From a virus: a stretch of 64,000 nt of DNA. The stretch is taken from IMG/VR virus record IMGVR_UViG_3300015262_000001, positions 62,001 through 126,000 of that record. One strand, given 5' to 3'. Position numbers and translations under genes: made by a program. The notes under the pieces are model-generated. The model saw only the letters and a program-made list of their open reading frames with translations. It ran no database searches and was not told the origin of the DNA. Of the stretch, positions 27,601-37,199 are shown piece after piece; within the stretch, counting starts at the first letter, position 1; the number at the start of each line of letters is the position of its first letter.

Positions 27601-30600
27601 CGACACCATCATTGGTGCGCGTCGATTGGCGGCTAAACTCTTTACCAAAGAGAACAAGGAAGTATTGCTCAGCGGGTTGAACAAGATACGGGACTTTGCG
27701 GTCAAGGCATTCAAGTGGATGGATCCATTTGGTCGTGCAGTGGCTCTAAAGGACAGAATCGTTAATCGTTTCCACCAGATGGACGTTTACAAGGAGGGTG
27801 AATCCTCCCCGGTGTTGGTCGGCAAGCGTTTTGCCACCGGTGAATACTGGAAACGTGGTGAGGGTGGCGAAGCGGTTCAGCTGACGGGTTGGCATGAGAT
27901 CGATGGAGCGGTCTATGACAAGAACGGTGAGGTCATCATTACCCAAGAGGAATACGACCGCGGTCTGAAAACCTCGATGGGTCTGAGCATCAACAAGTTG
28001 GGTGCTGCCGGTAAGAAGTTCGGCGCGCTGACCATGGATCTGTTCAACAAAGCACGGGAAAAGGCGGGACCTGCGTTCGGTAAGGCCAAGGACGCCACCA
28101 TGAAGGCCCTCAAGGCCGACTACAGCCCGATCGTCAACGCAGTCGATCGTATCTACCACTTGCTGCTGAAGCACTGGGGCTACGCGCTGGAGATGCCTTT
28201 GGCACCCTCTACTGGTCCGACTAGCGATGAAGAGATTAGCGTCCCTGTAACGGATGTTAAACCTCCAAAGCTGAAGGTCAAGCTCAAAGCAACTGCCTAT
28301 GACAAGAAACCGGTAGGACCGGTCGATCGTCTGGAGATTCCAAAAGCTGCACAACAGCCAGAAGTACACCCTGAGGAGTTGGCACGTCGGGAGACGGAAG
28401 ATACCAAACCTAAAGGTGGTCTCTACAGAAATGTTGAGGAAGAGATCAAGCGGCGTACTCGCGAGCAGTTGGGTGAACAGCCTACCGAGGACAACCGTCT
28501 TAACTCCCGTGCTGACAAGATTCAAAAGGCTAAGGAGAAGAAAGACGAAGACGCCAAAGATGCCATGATCAAGTTGAGCCAGGGCTTTGGGTTCTTCGGT
28601 GGAAAGGGAGACAAGGAGAAGAAGGAAAGCACGGGTATCTTTGGTCTGTTGAAAGACGGTCTGGGTGCAATTGCCGGTGGTATCTTCGGTCTTACCAAGT
28701 TCTTCACTGGTTCGTGGTGGAACAGCTTCAAGACGCTGGGTAATTTTGCCAGCATTGGTATCAAGACATTGCCCGCCATCGCCACAGGGATTGGAGCGCT
28801 TGCGAAGGGAATCTTTACGCTTCTGCGCACAGGCAGTATTACAAATGCCGGTGCTGATACCTTTGACCATCTGCGAGGAAAGAAACGCACGAAAGCTCAG
28901 CGAGACGCTGCCCGTGCTCGCCGTCGTACTCCTGGTGGTCGTGTTGGTAAAGGTAGTTGGAAACTGGGCGCTGGCATGGCGATGAACTTTGGCGTAGATG
29001 CACTGGTAAACTCGGGGATGATCGACGAGGGTGGTGCGCTCGAGAAGCTTGGTGATATCGCTTCTACTGCTACTACTGTAGTGGGTGGGTATCAGATGGC
29101 TGCTGGTGTCGCTTCGGCTGTCGGCGTTGACATCGGTGTAGGTGCCATGGCCGGTGCAGCGGGTACTGCGTTGTCGGCAGGTTGGGGTCTCGCGGCTCCG
29201 TTGCTGTTTAACCCGATAACTCTGGGTGCATTGGCGGTCGGCGCAGTCGGCTACGGCATCTACCGTTACGTTAAGCGTGGTTCAGGTAAGCAGTTCGAAC
29301 TCCGCATGACGCAATACGGTGTGTCGGATCCTGACAGTGACCTCGCTAAGAAGATCCTGCAAGTTGAGGAGAAGCTCACCAACTTCGTGGTCATCGGCAA
29401 CGGTCGCGCATCGTTCTCTAAAGAGGCTCCGCTTCAAGAGATCCTCAAGGCGTTCATCACTGACCCTAACAGCAAGCAACAACTGGGAAGTATTTTCAGC
29501 TGGTTCAACGGTCGCTTCAAGCCGGTGTTCCTGACCTACATGGCCTGTCTGGATGTGGTCAAGTTGAAGTCGTTAAAGGAATACGATGATGCTGTAAGTC
29601 AAGACGTCTACAAGGTAGCCAAGCAGGTCAACCAGACCCTCGGTTCGGTGATGCCATTTCCGTATTCGATTGTTGCCAAGATCGATCCGGACACACCGCT
29701 TCTTGGTGAGAAGGCAACTGTCGTTCGCTGCAACAACTTGCTGGATGAGCTGCGGCAGTACATCAATCGCAAAACCGATACCACCGCTGATGCCGAAGCC
29801 ATCAAGACCCCTCAAGGTGTGGAGTCGCTGAAGAAGGAACAAGCGAGTCTGCAAGCAGTTGTAAATGCACCTCGTGGTTTCTTTGAAAGCAATGACAAGT
29901 TGCAGGCTGTGATCAAAGCTCAGACTCGTTTGAGTGAGATCGACAGTCAGCTGGGGCAACTGAACAGCAGCTACAAGGTAAGTGCAGTAGCCGCGCAGGT
30001 CTTTATTAAGGACTTGCTGCCTGACAATCGCCCGGTGGATATGCTCACTGGCATTCGTTTGGCGTGCTACGGTAACGACCTGGACTTGACCTGGCGTGTG
30101 GAAGCCGTTCTGAAACTGGAACGCCACTGTGAATCCCTGATGGTTATTTCTGAAGGGGGTGCTCAGTTCAAGGGTCAAGTAGGTGACATGTTCGGTCTCT
30201 TCAAGGATTCCTTCCGCGTTGACAGTGGTGATGCAGATAACTGGTGCCGGTGGTTTAAAGACCGTTTCATGCCAGTCCTCATCAACTACTTCAACCTCAT
30301 CCAAAATTACCGTCGTGGTAATCCGGGTGTGGTGTGGAGAACCCTGTCGGTAACCGCACGCTATGAGATTGCCAAGGGGCTGGTAGAGACCAAGGCGGAA
30401 CCAGGCGCTGGGTTGATTGTACCGATTTGGAATGTCAGGGCTGCACCGTTTAAAGACGCGGTATCTCCAGGTAAACCAGACCGGGTAGACCGGATGCTGA
30501 ACGTGCTTGGTGAAGCCAGTACAACGGCTAAGCTGAAGGATCCTGAGAAGGAAGCAGGTAAAACCAACACCCAGTCCTGGGCTACAGCCATCTCCCCTCA

Positions 30601-32644
30601 CAAGACGGGTGGTGCCTTTACAACGAAGCAGGCAAACATCGATGATGTGAGCAAGGCTAGAAATAGTCGCGACGTTGGCTTGGGTGGGCAGTACGGTACG
30701 AGCACCGGTCGTGGTTCGGGGACCGGTAACACCTTTAACCTGGGCGGTGCTTATCAGACCCCGGGTAATTCTTACGGCTACCAGCCACTGACCGGCTCCA
30801 GCGACACAAGTCACCTGGACCTCAGCGGAGTGAAGGAAGCCGATGGTAAGGATAACGGTGTTAAGGTACCTAAGCAGTTGGCAGAGCAGCTCATCATTCG
30901 CGAGATGTTGAAACAGGGCTTTACTGACCCTCGTGCTATTGCTGAGATGTTGGCACTTACCAACTACGAGACCGAAGGCTACGGTCGTACTGTAGAAAAC
31001 ATGCGTTACACCACCCCTGATAATTTGGTGAAGACCTTCCGTGAGGTTACCAGTCTGGAACAGGCGCGTGCGCTTATTGCAGCAGGTCCTGTGGCTATTG
31101 CTAACGCCGTTTACGGTGGTGGTAAGGGTCAGTCACTGGGTAACGTTGCACCAGGGGATGGGTGGAAGTATCGTGGTCGTGGCTTGGTACAACTGACGGG
31201 TCGTGCGCAATACGCTCGCATTGGACAACAACTGGGTATCGACCTGGTCAACAATCCAGAGCTGGCGTCTAACGATCCAAACGTCATGGCGGCTATCGCG
31301 GTTAACTTCTACAAGAACAGTAAGCTGTTGCAAAGCATCACCCAGGACGGTAACTTCGGTCGTGCAGCCACTGGCTTGAATGGTGGTAACGAACTGCCAG
31401 GTATGCCTAAGCGGTTCCAACTCTACACCTCTTACCTGCAACAACTGCAAAGCGGCCAGTTGAAAGCTGACGATGCTGCTGCGCAGGGTACGAACACGGC
31501 GCCTACTCAAGGTGCGGGTTCGATGTACGGTGGTGGTAGCAGCCCGGCTCCAACGATCGGTGGTGGTAACACTCCTCAGATTGGTGCGGCTCCAGGCGGT
31601 GGTTCTCGCAACGCAGCTGCTTACAGCACGCCTCCAAGTTTGATGGCTCCAGGAGGTGGTGGTGGGAATTACGGTGGTGACTACGGGAACGCGGCTCCTA
31701 GTGAGCCAGGGTCTCTGGTCGGCGGTGGTACGGGTATTAACTCGAGCGGCTTGCGTCTTAAGTCAGGAGAGGCCATTGCGGGGGGTAACTCCCATCCTGG
31801 TATTACCCGTCTGGCCCAACTGATCCAGACTCAGGTCCCTAACTTCCGCTACTTCTCTGCGCTGAACGACGCTTTCCATAAACGGACTAAGCCTAATTCC
31901 AAGCATGCTGTAGGCTTGGCGTTGGACTTTACCTTGACCAACGGTGCAAGTGGTGCGGGTCAAGCCATTGGCATTGTAACGGGTATCTTGCGGACTGCTA
32001 ACTTGGGTCCTGCTGACTTCCTGTTGCTTAACGAGTACGCTAAGGCTTCGGCTGGTGCTACTGGTGGTCACGTCCATGTGGGCTTCAAGTCCCAGGAAGC
32101 AGCTGACAAGTTTGCACAAGCGTCTGGGGCTAATCAGCCAGCAGGTCAGGACACAACAGCGGGTGGTACGGTAACTGAAAAGGGTCAGCAGTACGATCCT
32201 GGTCAGATGCCTTCTGCTCCGCCTGATACTTCGACCACTCCAACACCAGCAATGCAAAGCAACGCCCCTGTTGCTGGGGGTCCTCAAGTTGCGCCGGGAG
32301 CAGGTGGGGGAGCAATCCCTGGTCCGTACACCTCCCTGCCATTGCCGGGTAACCAAGGTTCTACTGCTAACCCTAGTGGGCCTGTTGCTGGCCCTGGTGC
32401 TGTTCCGCAGCCCAATAGCCAGCTTCCGCCTGAGGGCTACAATAAACCCGCGCCTAAACAACAAGCTAACAATCAGCAAGCTGCACCAGCTGATCCAGGT
32501 GGCTTGATGGAGAAACTCACTACTGTTGTTGGTGAGGGCACCGGTAAGCAGGATACAACCAACCAGTTGCTGCAACAAATTGCTGGACTGTTGAAATCGA
32601 TGGAGAGCAATTCGAAGCCTACTTCGCCTGCTGTCACTATCTGA
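24641..32644 (+). CDS. Giant virion protein with GH19 glycosidase and M15-type peptidase domains (gp181-like)
   Basis: 2667 residues, the largest gene here. The N-terminus is very acidic (DDFDSWDDDPFGGDLD). Hydrophobic, glycine/alanine-rich stretches lie at about residues 885-925 and 1470-1545. Near the C-terminus is a GH19-like lysozyme/chitinase domain (about 2080-2265): Glu2110 in NYETEGYG is the likely catalytic acid, with YRGRGLVQLTGRAQY following. Then come Gly/Pro-rich linkers and an M15-type peptidase domain (about 2370-2500) with H2422-x6-D2429 (HAVGLALD) and HVH at 2477-2479 as zinc ligands. The protein would open the cell wall from the virion during DNA entry. GGGAG precedes the ATG. 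It sits beside the virion polymerase, as phiKZ gp181 does in my recollection. Confidence 0.8.
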   Translation: MADDFDSWDDDPFGGDLDFDDDFDKPKAGFIRSFATGFLSGVVGKTVGDTDARVNTLKMVLPNTWLGTFSNVALLNQRRKEVMEEIKGDSYQTVQDLQYLAQRAGTKLGKGGPNKISDQLMKFSSHDFSDWEKVDYSGDGDSPPRMGETTDDEVKMVMEASEANSLLERSTMETIADRTMSMMSEVGGRTIGSMNGMNRALVRNNQLMEQLVDFQRRVQARNDAMQLNVMTRMYLTNAKYYKFQEVAQHRVIAELKSIREFSKMSDYEKTSHGQAIRKEIRSQFFSTVKSKFGGISEFINDKFGKDARTGTIGAVGDVVGSVRMAAEMTEGMTLNLGDIAGNAAAGLFISQLPRIMKSGKAREYLAKFKKNYPKQAKWAEDAYKRMEDLGNVATYTTGNAAGLVNAMQRHYVGGMDVNAHENYDEYLASLPPGAKPTPKLEWEVLNTLKKTANKGLGALYENTWSSSGSRYSLTNRTLADSYEQSQWTRRSDRTLNEIIPQWLSQIHLSLEKQRTGDDRMKPMSYDYVKARFISHEQKVNNVVNKVIDRNSFSSVATSSNNITDTIDQLGLGALSPEAKKALSMELIMGSDKEEAFTPWNFLKLDEHSGVSPKVAKEIRRAMKAAFDITDDHISAFEGGSDADRIKMAGYLPTEKARKNVVGVADAVKSLGNLVPDIAAQLDIHKGTGSYDALKESGLVTTDEYNRDDINMDMIKQAIASYIEDPSRRNPTIPDRAPLPTRPGSFGGFPYTVPTFGNRTPVIPGEDSPEGLKVQGMDKLTESLGSIGDLKTAINNMGGPSNPLAQMLNLDPLNAGMTTLNEQVKRLVEMGGERNDLLTRILNGQPGGGKPPTSEDQHDVTAGKRSIIDRLKATNLKDMFNKGVDKLLDAQPLVLGGLLGGLAAYAFHDPKAAALLGGGAAVALAYGRFHSMSKAREALDSEDLYEEGSDVPILEANKLANRNYYDATKGFLITSWKQITGSVKDMTNDTIIGARRLAAKLFTKENKEVLLSGLNKIRDFAVKAFKWMDPFGRAVALKDRIVNRFHQMDVYKEGESSPVLVGKRFATGEYWKRGEGGEAVQLTGWHEIDGAVYDKNGEVIITQEEYDRGLKTSMGLSINKLGAAGKKFGALTMDLFNKAREKAGPAFGKAKDATMKALKADYSPIVNAVDRIYHLLLKHWGYALEMPLAPSTGPTSDEEISVPVTDVKPPKLKVKLKATAYDKKPVGPVDRLEIPKAAQQPEVHPEELARRETEDTKPKGGLYRNVEEEIKRRTREQLGEQPTEDNRLNSRADKIQKAKEKKDEDAKDAMIKLSQGFGFFGGKGDKEKKESTGIFGLLKDGLGAIAGGIFGLTKFFTGSWWNSFKTLGNFASIGIKTLPAIATGIGALAKGIFTLLRTGSITNAGADTFDHLRGKKRTKAQRDAARARRRTPGGRVGKGSWKLGAGMAMNFGVDALVNSGMIDEGGALEKLGDIASTATTVVGGYQMAAGVASAVGVDIGVGAMAGAAGTALSAGWGLAAPLLFNPITLGALAVGAVGYGIYRYVKRGSGKQFELRMTQYGVSDPDSDLAKKILQVEEKLTNFVVIGNGRASFSKEAPLQEILKAFITDPNSKQQLGSIFSWFNGRFKPVFLTYMACLDVVKLKSLKEYDDAVSQDVYKVAKQVNQTLGSVMPFPYSIVAKIDPDTPLLGEKATVVRCNNLLDELRQYINRKTDTTADAEAIKTPQGVESLKKEQASLQAVVNAPRGFFESNDKLQAVIKAQTRLSEIDSQLGQLNSSYKVSAVAAQVFIKDLLPDNRPVDMLTGIRLACYGNDLDLTWRVEAVLKLERHCESLMVISEGGAQFKGQVGDMFGLFKDSFRVDSGDADNWCRWFKDRFMPVLINYFNLIQNYRRGNPGVVWRTLSVTARYEIAKGLVETKAEPGAGLIVPIWNVRAAPFKDAVSPGKPDRVDRMLNVLGEASTTAKLKDPEKEAGKTNTQSWATAISPHKTGGAFTTKQANIDDVSKARNSRDVGLGGQYGTSTGRGSGTGNTFNLGGAYQTPGNSYGYQPLTGSSDTSHLDLSGVKEADGKDNGVKVPKQLAEQLIIREMLKQGFTDPRAIAEMLALTNYETEGYGRTVENMRYTTPDNLVKTFREVTSLEQARALIAAGPVAIANAVYGGGKGQSLGNVAPGDGWKYRGRGLVQLTGRAQYARIGQQLGIDLVNNPELASNDPNVMAAIAVNFYKNSKLLQSITQDGNFGRAATGLNGGNELPGMPKRFQLYTSYLQQLQSGQLKADDAAAQGTNTAPTQGAGSMYGGGSSPAPTIGGGNTPQIGAAPGGGSRNAAAYSTPPSLMAPGGGGGNYGGDYGNAAPSEPGSLVGGGTGINSSGLRLKSGEAIAGGNSHPGITRLAQLIQTQVPNFRYFSALNDAFHKRTKPNSKHAVGLALDFTLTNGASGAGQAIGIVTGILRTANLGPADFLLLNEYAKASAGATGGHVHVGFKSQEAADKFAQASGANQPAGQDTTAGGTVTEKGQQYDPGQMPSAPPDTSTTPTPAMQSNAPVAGGPQVAPGAGGGAIPGPYTSLPLPGNQGSTANPSGPVAGPGAVPQPNSQLPPEGYNKPAPKQQANNQQAAPADPGGLMEKLTTVVGEGTGKQDTTNQLLQQIAGLLKSMESNSKPTSPAVTI

Positions 32645-32649
32645 TTGTA

Positions 32650-32682
32650 CGGAGGTGGGGTCACACCCACTTCCGCTTTTTT
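32650..32682 (+). terminator. Intrinsic terminator after the giant virion protein gene
   Basis: Stem CGGAGGTGGG with CCCACTTCCG (one G-T pair), 6-base loop, followed by CTTTTTTCTTTT. Confidence 0.85.
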
Positions 32683-32707
32683 CTTTTCACAAACCAGGTA
32701 TTTATCA

Positions 32708-34882
32708 ATGGCCGTAACAATTCGAGACCGCGACATTATCACCAAGTCGTTTCGATTGCTTACACGTGGTGTACAACCCAGCGACCTGTTACAGCAAATG
32801 GACTGGGACCGCTACTTCAACGTGTTTAGCAGCGCAACAGGTGACAACCGCTACGTTAACCCTGTTCCACAATGCAGCCCTGCTACCGATCCTCGTTACA
32901 GCCGCTTCCTGAATTCGTCTGAAGGCGGCATGGGTAGCATGTACAAAGAGGTTTACGAGAACAACGTAACCCTGCTGACCCTTACACCGAGCGTACCTCA
33001 GTTTGCTGGTCTGCTGAGTTTTATCACCAACATGTTCAGCCCTACTGCTGCGATCATTGCTAACAAAGGTCGTGCTCCAGGATTGGCGTACTACATGGGT
33101 CAGGCGGCTACTGCTATTGCTTTCTGGCCTATGCAGTTGATCAGTATCGGTATTCAGTTCCTGTCGTTCCTGACGGATTCACCCAAGAATAACTTCTGGA
33201 CCTGTAAGCCAGCGATGGGTGCCTACACCATGGCATCTACTGGGGTACTCAATGACTTCATGGTTAAGCTGGGTTACATTGACCCGGTGCTGCCTAAACG
33301 TGGCCAGGAACAAACTGACGGGCTGTACGGCCGTAAGCCTGACTATGACAACAGCAAAGCAGTGCAAGACCTCAGCCTGCTGATGCCCGACGTTATCAAC
33401 GCCGATGGCACAGTCGACTTGATGCGGTTGATCATGAAGGGTACTCGTAAACATCGGGTCATGTTGAATAAGCTGGCTCAGATGGATAACGAGGCGCTGA
33501 CTACACCGGATGAGAAGTTCCTTCGTGCACAGCAGCTCATGGAAGAAGTCACTTTCGATGACACAGTCTGGGCGGGTGATCCTACCCAACAGTTTATCGA
33601 GAAGGAGTTTGGCTCGGTTGGCAAGTACCGTGGTGAGGATGAAGGCAAGTTCGTTGAACAGGACAGTGCGTATGCCAACGAATCTGCATATTCCAATATC
33701 AACAACGCTGACCAAGGTTTGGCTTCCTTTAACGTAGACCAGGCCGCATCAGCAAGCGGTGGCGGCGGTACCAGTGCTGGGATGGAACCCTCCAGTCAGG
33801 GTGCTCCAGGTGCTACACCGGGCATTAACCCTAACCAGCAATCGAGCCGTCCTCAGCCAGCCTCTTCACAGACCGGTGGTAATGCGGCTATTGCGAGTGG
33901 ACAAACCATTTCGTATGAAGACAACCCGAATGATCGTACTTGGGCAGGTGACGTAGCCGACCTGGTACAGACTGCATTCTCCGGTGGTCTGGATGCAATC
34001 ACTTTCCGAGTAGACGGTGGCGTGGGTCCGGTAACCGATAGTTTCTCCAACAGTCACTCTCCGTCACCGATGGCCTCGAAGTTCAACTCTGTTGTTAAAG
34101 CAGCGAACGACTTCCGCTTTGACGTGGCAGGTGGTGCTACAGGTATCGGTATCATCGACTCCGTTGTTAACACCATCAAGGAAGGTGCCATTGGTGCTCT
34201 GTCGGGTACTGTGATCGGCAACATTCCCCTGGCGTTGGTAAACAACAGCTACGTGAAGATCGCTGACCACTGGGACGGTTCGACAACTAACCTGCACAAG
34301 GAAAGTTACTCGATTACGTCTCACTGCAACTACGCTCATCCTTATGAGCAGATCATGAAGATCTGGGTACTGTTGGCTCTGTTCCTGCCAATGGTTGCAC
34401 CGAACACTGCGGGTGGTTCTACTTACACCTCGCCGTTCATGCTGAAAGCGTTCTGCAAGTCGCGTTCGATCATTCGCACCGGCATGATGGAAAGTCTGAG
34501 CTTTACTCTTGGCTCTGGTGATGGCGGTTGGACTCTGGATCGTCGTCCTCTGAACATCAAGATCGACTTCACCATCGTCGACCTGGAACCGTTGATCACC
34601 GTTCCTATCGACCGTTCGATCAGCTTGCTCGACATGACCAACCCGTCCCAGGTAGCTAACCGTCTGTTTAACGACGATACTGCTTACAACAACTACCTGT
34701 CACGTCTGACCGGTATTGACTACCTCGATACCGTGATGAAATATGCACGTCTCAACCGTAACCTCACAGGCATCAGCCTTGATATGAAACAGAGCATCCG
34801 AGCTGACAACATTGCAGCCAAGGTGAACGACTCTATCATTGGTGACCTGGCCCGCATCTTTGTACGTCCTGTATCCCGATAA
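32708..34882 (+). CDS. Probable virion structural protein, 724 aa
   Basis: 724 residues from the ATG at 32708 (MAVTIRDRDIITKSF); the frame upstream runs through the terminator hairpin and is unlikely to be translated. The N-terminal third has hydrophobic segments (about 95-165), a serine/glycine/glutamine-rich linker lies at about 345-405, and the C-terminal third is a compact mixed domain. No enzyme motif is seen. It is next to the giant virion protein and separated from it by a terminator, so it needs its own promoter, not identified. Structural role inferred from context and size. Confidence 0.65.
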   Translation: MAVTIRDRDIITKSFRLLTRGVQPSDLLQQMDWDRYFNVFSSATGDNRYVNPVPQCSPATDPRYSRFLNSSEGGMGSMYKEVYENNVTLLTLTPSVPQFAGLLSFITNMFSPTAAIIANKGRAPGLAYYMGQAATAIAFWPMQLISIGIQFLSFLTDSPKNNFWTCKPAMGAYTMASTGVLNDFMVKLGYIDPVLPKRGQEQTDGLYGRKPDYDNSKAVQDLSLLMPDVINADGTVDLMRLIMKGTRKHRVMLNKLAQMDNEALTTPDEKFLRAQQLMEEVTFDDTVWAGDPTQQFIEKEFGSVGKYRGEDEGKFVEQDSAYANESAYSNINNADQGLASFNVDQAASASGGGGTSAGMEPSSQGAPGATPGINPNQQSSRPQPASSQTGGNAAIASGQTISYEDNPNDRTWAGDVADLVQTAFSGGLDAITFRVDGGVGPVTDSFSNSHSPSPMASKFNSVVKAANDFRFDVAGGATGIGIIDSVVNTIKEGAIGALSGTVIGNIPLALVNNSYVKIADHWDGSTTNLHKESYSITSHCNYAHPYEQIMKIWVLLALFLPMVAPNTAGGSTYTSPFMLKAFCKSRSIIRTGMMESLSFTLGSGDGGWTLDRRPLNIKIDFTIVDLEPLITVPIDRSISLLDMTNPSQVANRLFNDDTAYNNYLSRLTGIDYLDTVMKYARLNRNLTGISLDMKQSIRADNIAAKVNDSIIGDLARIFVRPVSR

Positions 34883-34897
34883 AAAACATAGTGGTAA

Positions 34898-34939
34898 CTA
34901 TAACCCCTCCTACCCTTTGCGGGGTAGGAGGGGTTATAG
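34898..34939. terminator. Bidirectional terminator between convergent genes
   Basis: Eighteen-base perfect stem CTATAACCCCTCCTACCC with a 6-base loop between the stops at 34882 and 34945. Confidence 0.85.
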
Positions 34940-34944
34940 CGTGT

Positions 34945-36051
34945 TTAGAAAGCGTACTTTGCCGCACCAGGGAATTGACCCCTCAGTGTACCCAAGGCCG
35001 AAGCATCATGGAACATGCCTGCGGTACACAGCAGAGGAACCAAGACGTCCTCAGGCTGTAACAACTTCTTGAGGTCTACGCTGGCAGCATTCATCAAACC
35101 CAGATCCAGCACCTTACCGAAATAGGTTTGTTTCATGTACCACTCAGGTCCAATCAGGTCAACCAGAATAGCCAACAGCTTGGCACGTATCACAGGATAC
35201 TCTTCTGGAATGGTCGTCTTGTCAAACCGGAAGTTACTGAACAACACAGAAACGAATCGAGGATACTTGCTCAACAATACGTTTTTGGTTTGTGTATCGA
35301 ACAGTTTAAGCATGGCATCCATGGATTCAATGTCACCATTAGTGATCACATTCTCCATGGCTTCAAGCGCCGCATCTCGCTTGATCAATTCAAATCCTTT
35401 CGGATAAGAATCCCAGATCTTGCGATAACTATCAGACATACCAAAGATAGACGCGTTCTTCAGCACGCTGTTATAGAACGCACCCTTGACACTAACGTCC
35501 AACAAGTCATCGGCACCAGCTGCTTTACCGAGCATGTTCAGGGTTTGTTTACCCAACTGTCCACGCCAGTTATCATTGACCCGGAAGTTGGTGCCGCTGG
35601 TGGTCAGGATATTACCGATATTCAACCCGGTGATCTTCTTGAACTCAGCAGCCAAAGACGCTGACAATGCACGAGCTGCACCGTTCTGACCACCATTGAT
35701 CTTGTAGCCGGCCGCGCTTGACACCGCAGAGATGATGGCGTTATCGCTAAAGGCGATACCGTCAGGACCCATTCTGATACTCTTGGTGAGATCCTTAAGG
35801 TTCAGGATACCGCCAGACAGGGAACCGATAATACCGTTCAGTTGTTCCACAGCGGTAGAACGGTATTCACTGATGGTACCCATTACGCCGGTATCACGGC
35901 TGGTCTTTAACGCCACACCTTGTTTCTGGTTAGCCGTGGTAATGTCAGCTGGAGTAAGAGACGATTCCTTGACCGACTTCATGGCAGTGTTGGTATTGCT
36001 TTGGAAACTGGTAACAGATGGATTGAGGTCCAATCCGCTGAATAAGTCCAT
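34945..36051 (-). CDS. Probable virion structural protein, 368 aa
   Basis: Start placed at 36051 (MDLFSGLDLNPSVTS), where GGAG lies 7 bases before the ATG, rather than the longer frame starting at 36126 that would overlap the upstream stop and run through a terminator hairpin. Serine, alanine and glycine-rich with helices and no catalytic motif. It converges on the 724-residue protein. Structural assignment is from context only. Confidence 0.6.
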   Translation of the reverse strand: MDLFSGLDLNPSVTSFQSNTNTAMKSVKESSLTPADITTANQKQGVALKTSRDTGVMGTISEYRSTAVEQLNGIIGSLSGGILNLKDLTKSIRMGPDGIAFSDNAIISAVSSAAGYKINGGQNGAARALSASLAAEFKKITGLNIGNILTTSGTNFRVNDNWRGQLGKQTLNMLGKAAGADDLLDVSVKGAFYNSVLKNASIFGMSDSYRKIWDSYPKGFELIKRDAALEAMENVITNGDIESMDAMLKLFDTQTKNVLLSKYPRFVSVLFSNFRFDKTTIPEEYPVIRAKLLAILVDLIGPEWYMKQTYFGKVLDLGLMNAASVDLKKLLQPEDVLVPLLCTAGMFHDASALGTLRGQFPGAAKYAF

Positions 36052-36088
36052 GGAGTGTCTCCGATAAACAAAAAAATAAAGGAGGTTA

Positions 36089-36110
36089 AGGCGGGGGAAA
36101 TCCCCCGCCT
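36089..36110 (-). terminator. Intrinsic terminator after the 147-aa gene
   Basis: Minus strand: AGGCGGGGG, loop ATTT, CCCCCGCCT, followed by TAACCTCCTTTATTTTTTTG. Confidence 0.75.
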
Positions 36111-36122
36111 GTACCGTACCGG

Positions 36123-36566
36123 TCAAGAACTTTCAGGTTCGTCATCACGTACCGGAGGTAGTTGCGCACGGTCTTTACCGACAATACGCTGCACCTCCGA
36201 TACTTCATATACCTTGCCTTCGGTATCGGTTATCCTGAAGATAATCTCCACCTTGGCCATCCTTAAAATTGAAAGTCCTTCCAGAAACTTGCTGAATGTA
36301 AGACCAGGTTTCTGAAAGTACGTGTCCTTGATATTACCGGTTCGAGTCGTACGTTCCTCTTTTGCCTTATCGGGATCTTCGGTAGTAACTCGCCAGTCCA
36401 GGTAATCCCTGAGATAGCTGATCCACTTACGCGGATTCATGTCCATCTTCCGTAACAGCTTTCTGAACAACCGTGCAGGTGTGTCCTGGAGCTGATCATC
36501 GTCCACATACTTGTGAGAGATACTGTCGAGTTGATTAGCCCTTAAGTTTTTCTTTGGCTTCTCCAT
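36123..36566 (-). CDS. Hypothetical protein, 147 aa
   Basis: Highly charged soluble protein (MEKPKKNLRANQ at the start, acidic at the end). The ATG, with AAGGGTGCTC ahead of it, lies 32 bases inside the end of the upstream gene, so translation is coupled. No family is recognised. It is the last gene of the unit driven by the TATATTAC site at 37192. Confidence 0.6.
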   Translation of the reverse strand: MEKPKKNLRANQLDSISHKYVDDDQLQDTPARLFRKLLRKMDMNPRKWISYLRDYLDWRVTTEDPDKAKEERTTRTGNIKDTYFQKPGLTFSKFLEGLSILRMAKVEIIFRITDTEGKVYEVSEVQRIVGKDRAQLPPVRDDEPESS

Positions 36567-37161
36567 TGAGCACCCTTAGCTGTGATTGCACAATTAGCCG
36601 AGCAATGGCGATTAAGTCTTCAGTTAACATTTTGAAGTGTTTGCTCGCCAAGAATGCATCGAGTGGTGGATTGAAGGAAGACTTCTTCTTCTTAGCCTGA
36701 TCTGGAGACAGCTGTTCTGCATGTTGCTCGCAGTACTGCTTGACCAGGTTAACCCCATACGTAAAGAAGACTTCCGTTGTATAACCACTACTGTACCAGT
36801 CCATGAATGGTACCTTACTACCCACACCAAAGCTACGGAAAGTATCTTCCACCTTGACGGGGTTACCGCTTACTAGCCCGTATAACAGCCTGTGAGCCTC
36901 ACCAGAGGTGCGAGTGTAAACACTCAGTTCTAGGGTATAGAACCAGTCAAAGTCCTCCACCAGCTCGACACCACTGACTTGTAGCAGCGCATCGTATAGA
37001 AGTGTCACAGAGTCAATAAAACGGACCTTTGCAGACCCGTAACCTCTCTGAACCTCATCGAATTGATTCAGCAACTGGTTATAATGCTCCAGTTGCGCCC
37101 ATCTCCCTACAAAAGGAAGCTTACCGAGTAGCTGCAATGCGGACCGCTTGGTGAGTATCAT
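36535..37161 (-). CDS. Hypothetical protein behind a TATATTAC promoter, 208 aa
   Basis: The open frame begins at 37227, but a TATATTAC promoter at 37192-37199 lies inside that extension, so the start is placed at the ATG at 37161 (MILTKRSALQLLG), preceded by AAGGGG at a spacing of 9. The product is soluble and helical with no recognised motif. It heads a two-gene minus-strand unit. Confidence 0.6.
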   Translation of the reverse strand: MILTKRSALQLLGKLPFVGRWAQLEHYNQLLNQFDEVQRGYGSAKVRFIDSVTLLYDALLQVSGVELVEDFDWFYTLELSVYTRTSGEAHRLLYGLVSGNPVKVEDTFRSFGVGSKVPFMDWYSSGYTTEVFFTYGVNLVKQYCEQHAEQLSPDQAKKKKSSFNPPLDAFLASKHFKMLTEDLIAIARLIVQSQLRVLNGEAKEKLKG

Positions 37162-37191
37162 GAACTCATGCCCCTTACTGTTCTCAGGTAA

Positions 37192-37199
37192 GTAATATA
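37192..37199 (-). promoter_or_regulatory. TATATTAC promoter
   Basis: AACCTATATTAC on the minus strand, preceded by TTTTTTAA. Downstream CTTAC and GTAAG can pair across a 9-base loop in the leader. The same bases carry the only ribosome-binding-like sequence (AGG) of the divergent plus-strand gene, so control of the two genes overlaps. Confidence 0.6.

Noticed and set aside
24641-32644. Giant protein as a conventional tape measure
   Set aside because: At 2667 residues it would specify a tail longer than I would expect for such phages, and the C-terminal hydrolase domains fit a gp181-like virion lysin better; a dual role cannot be excluded.
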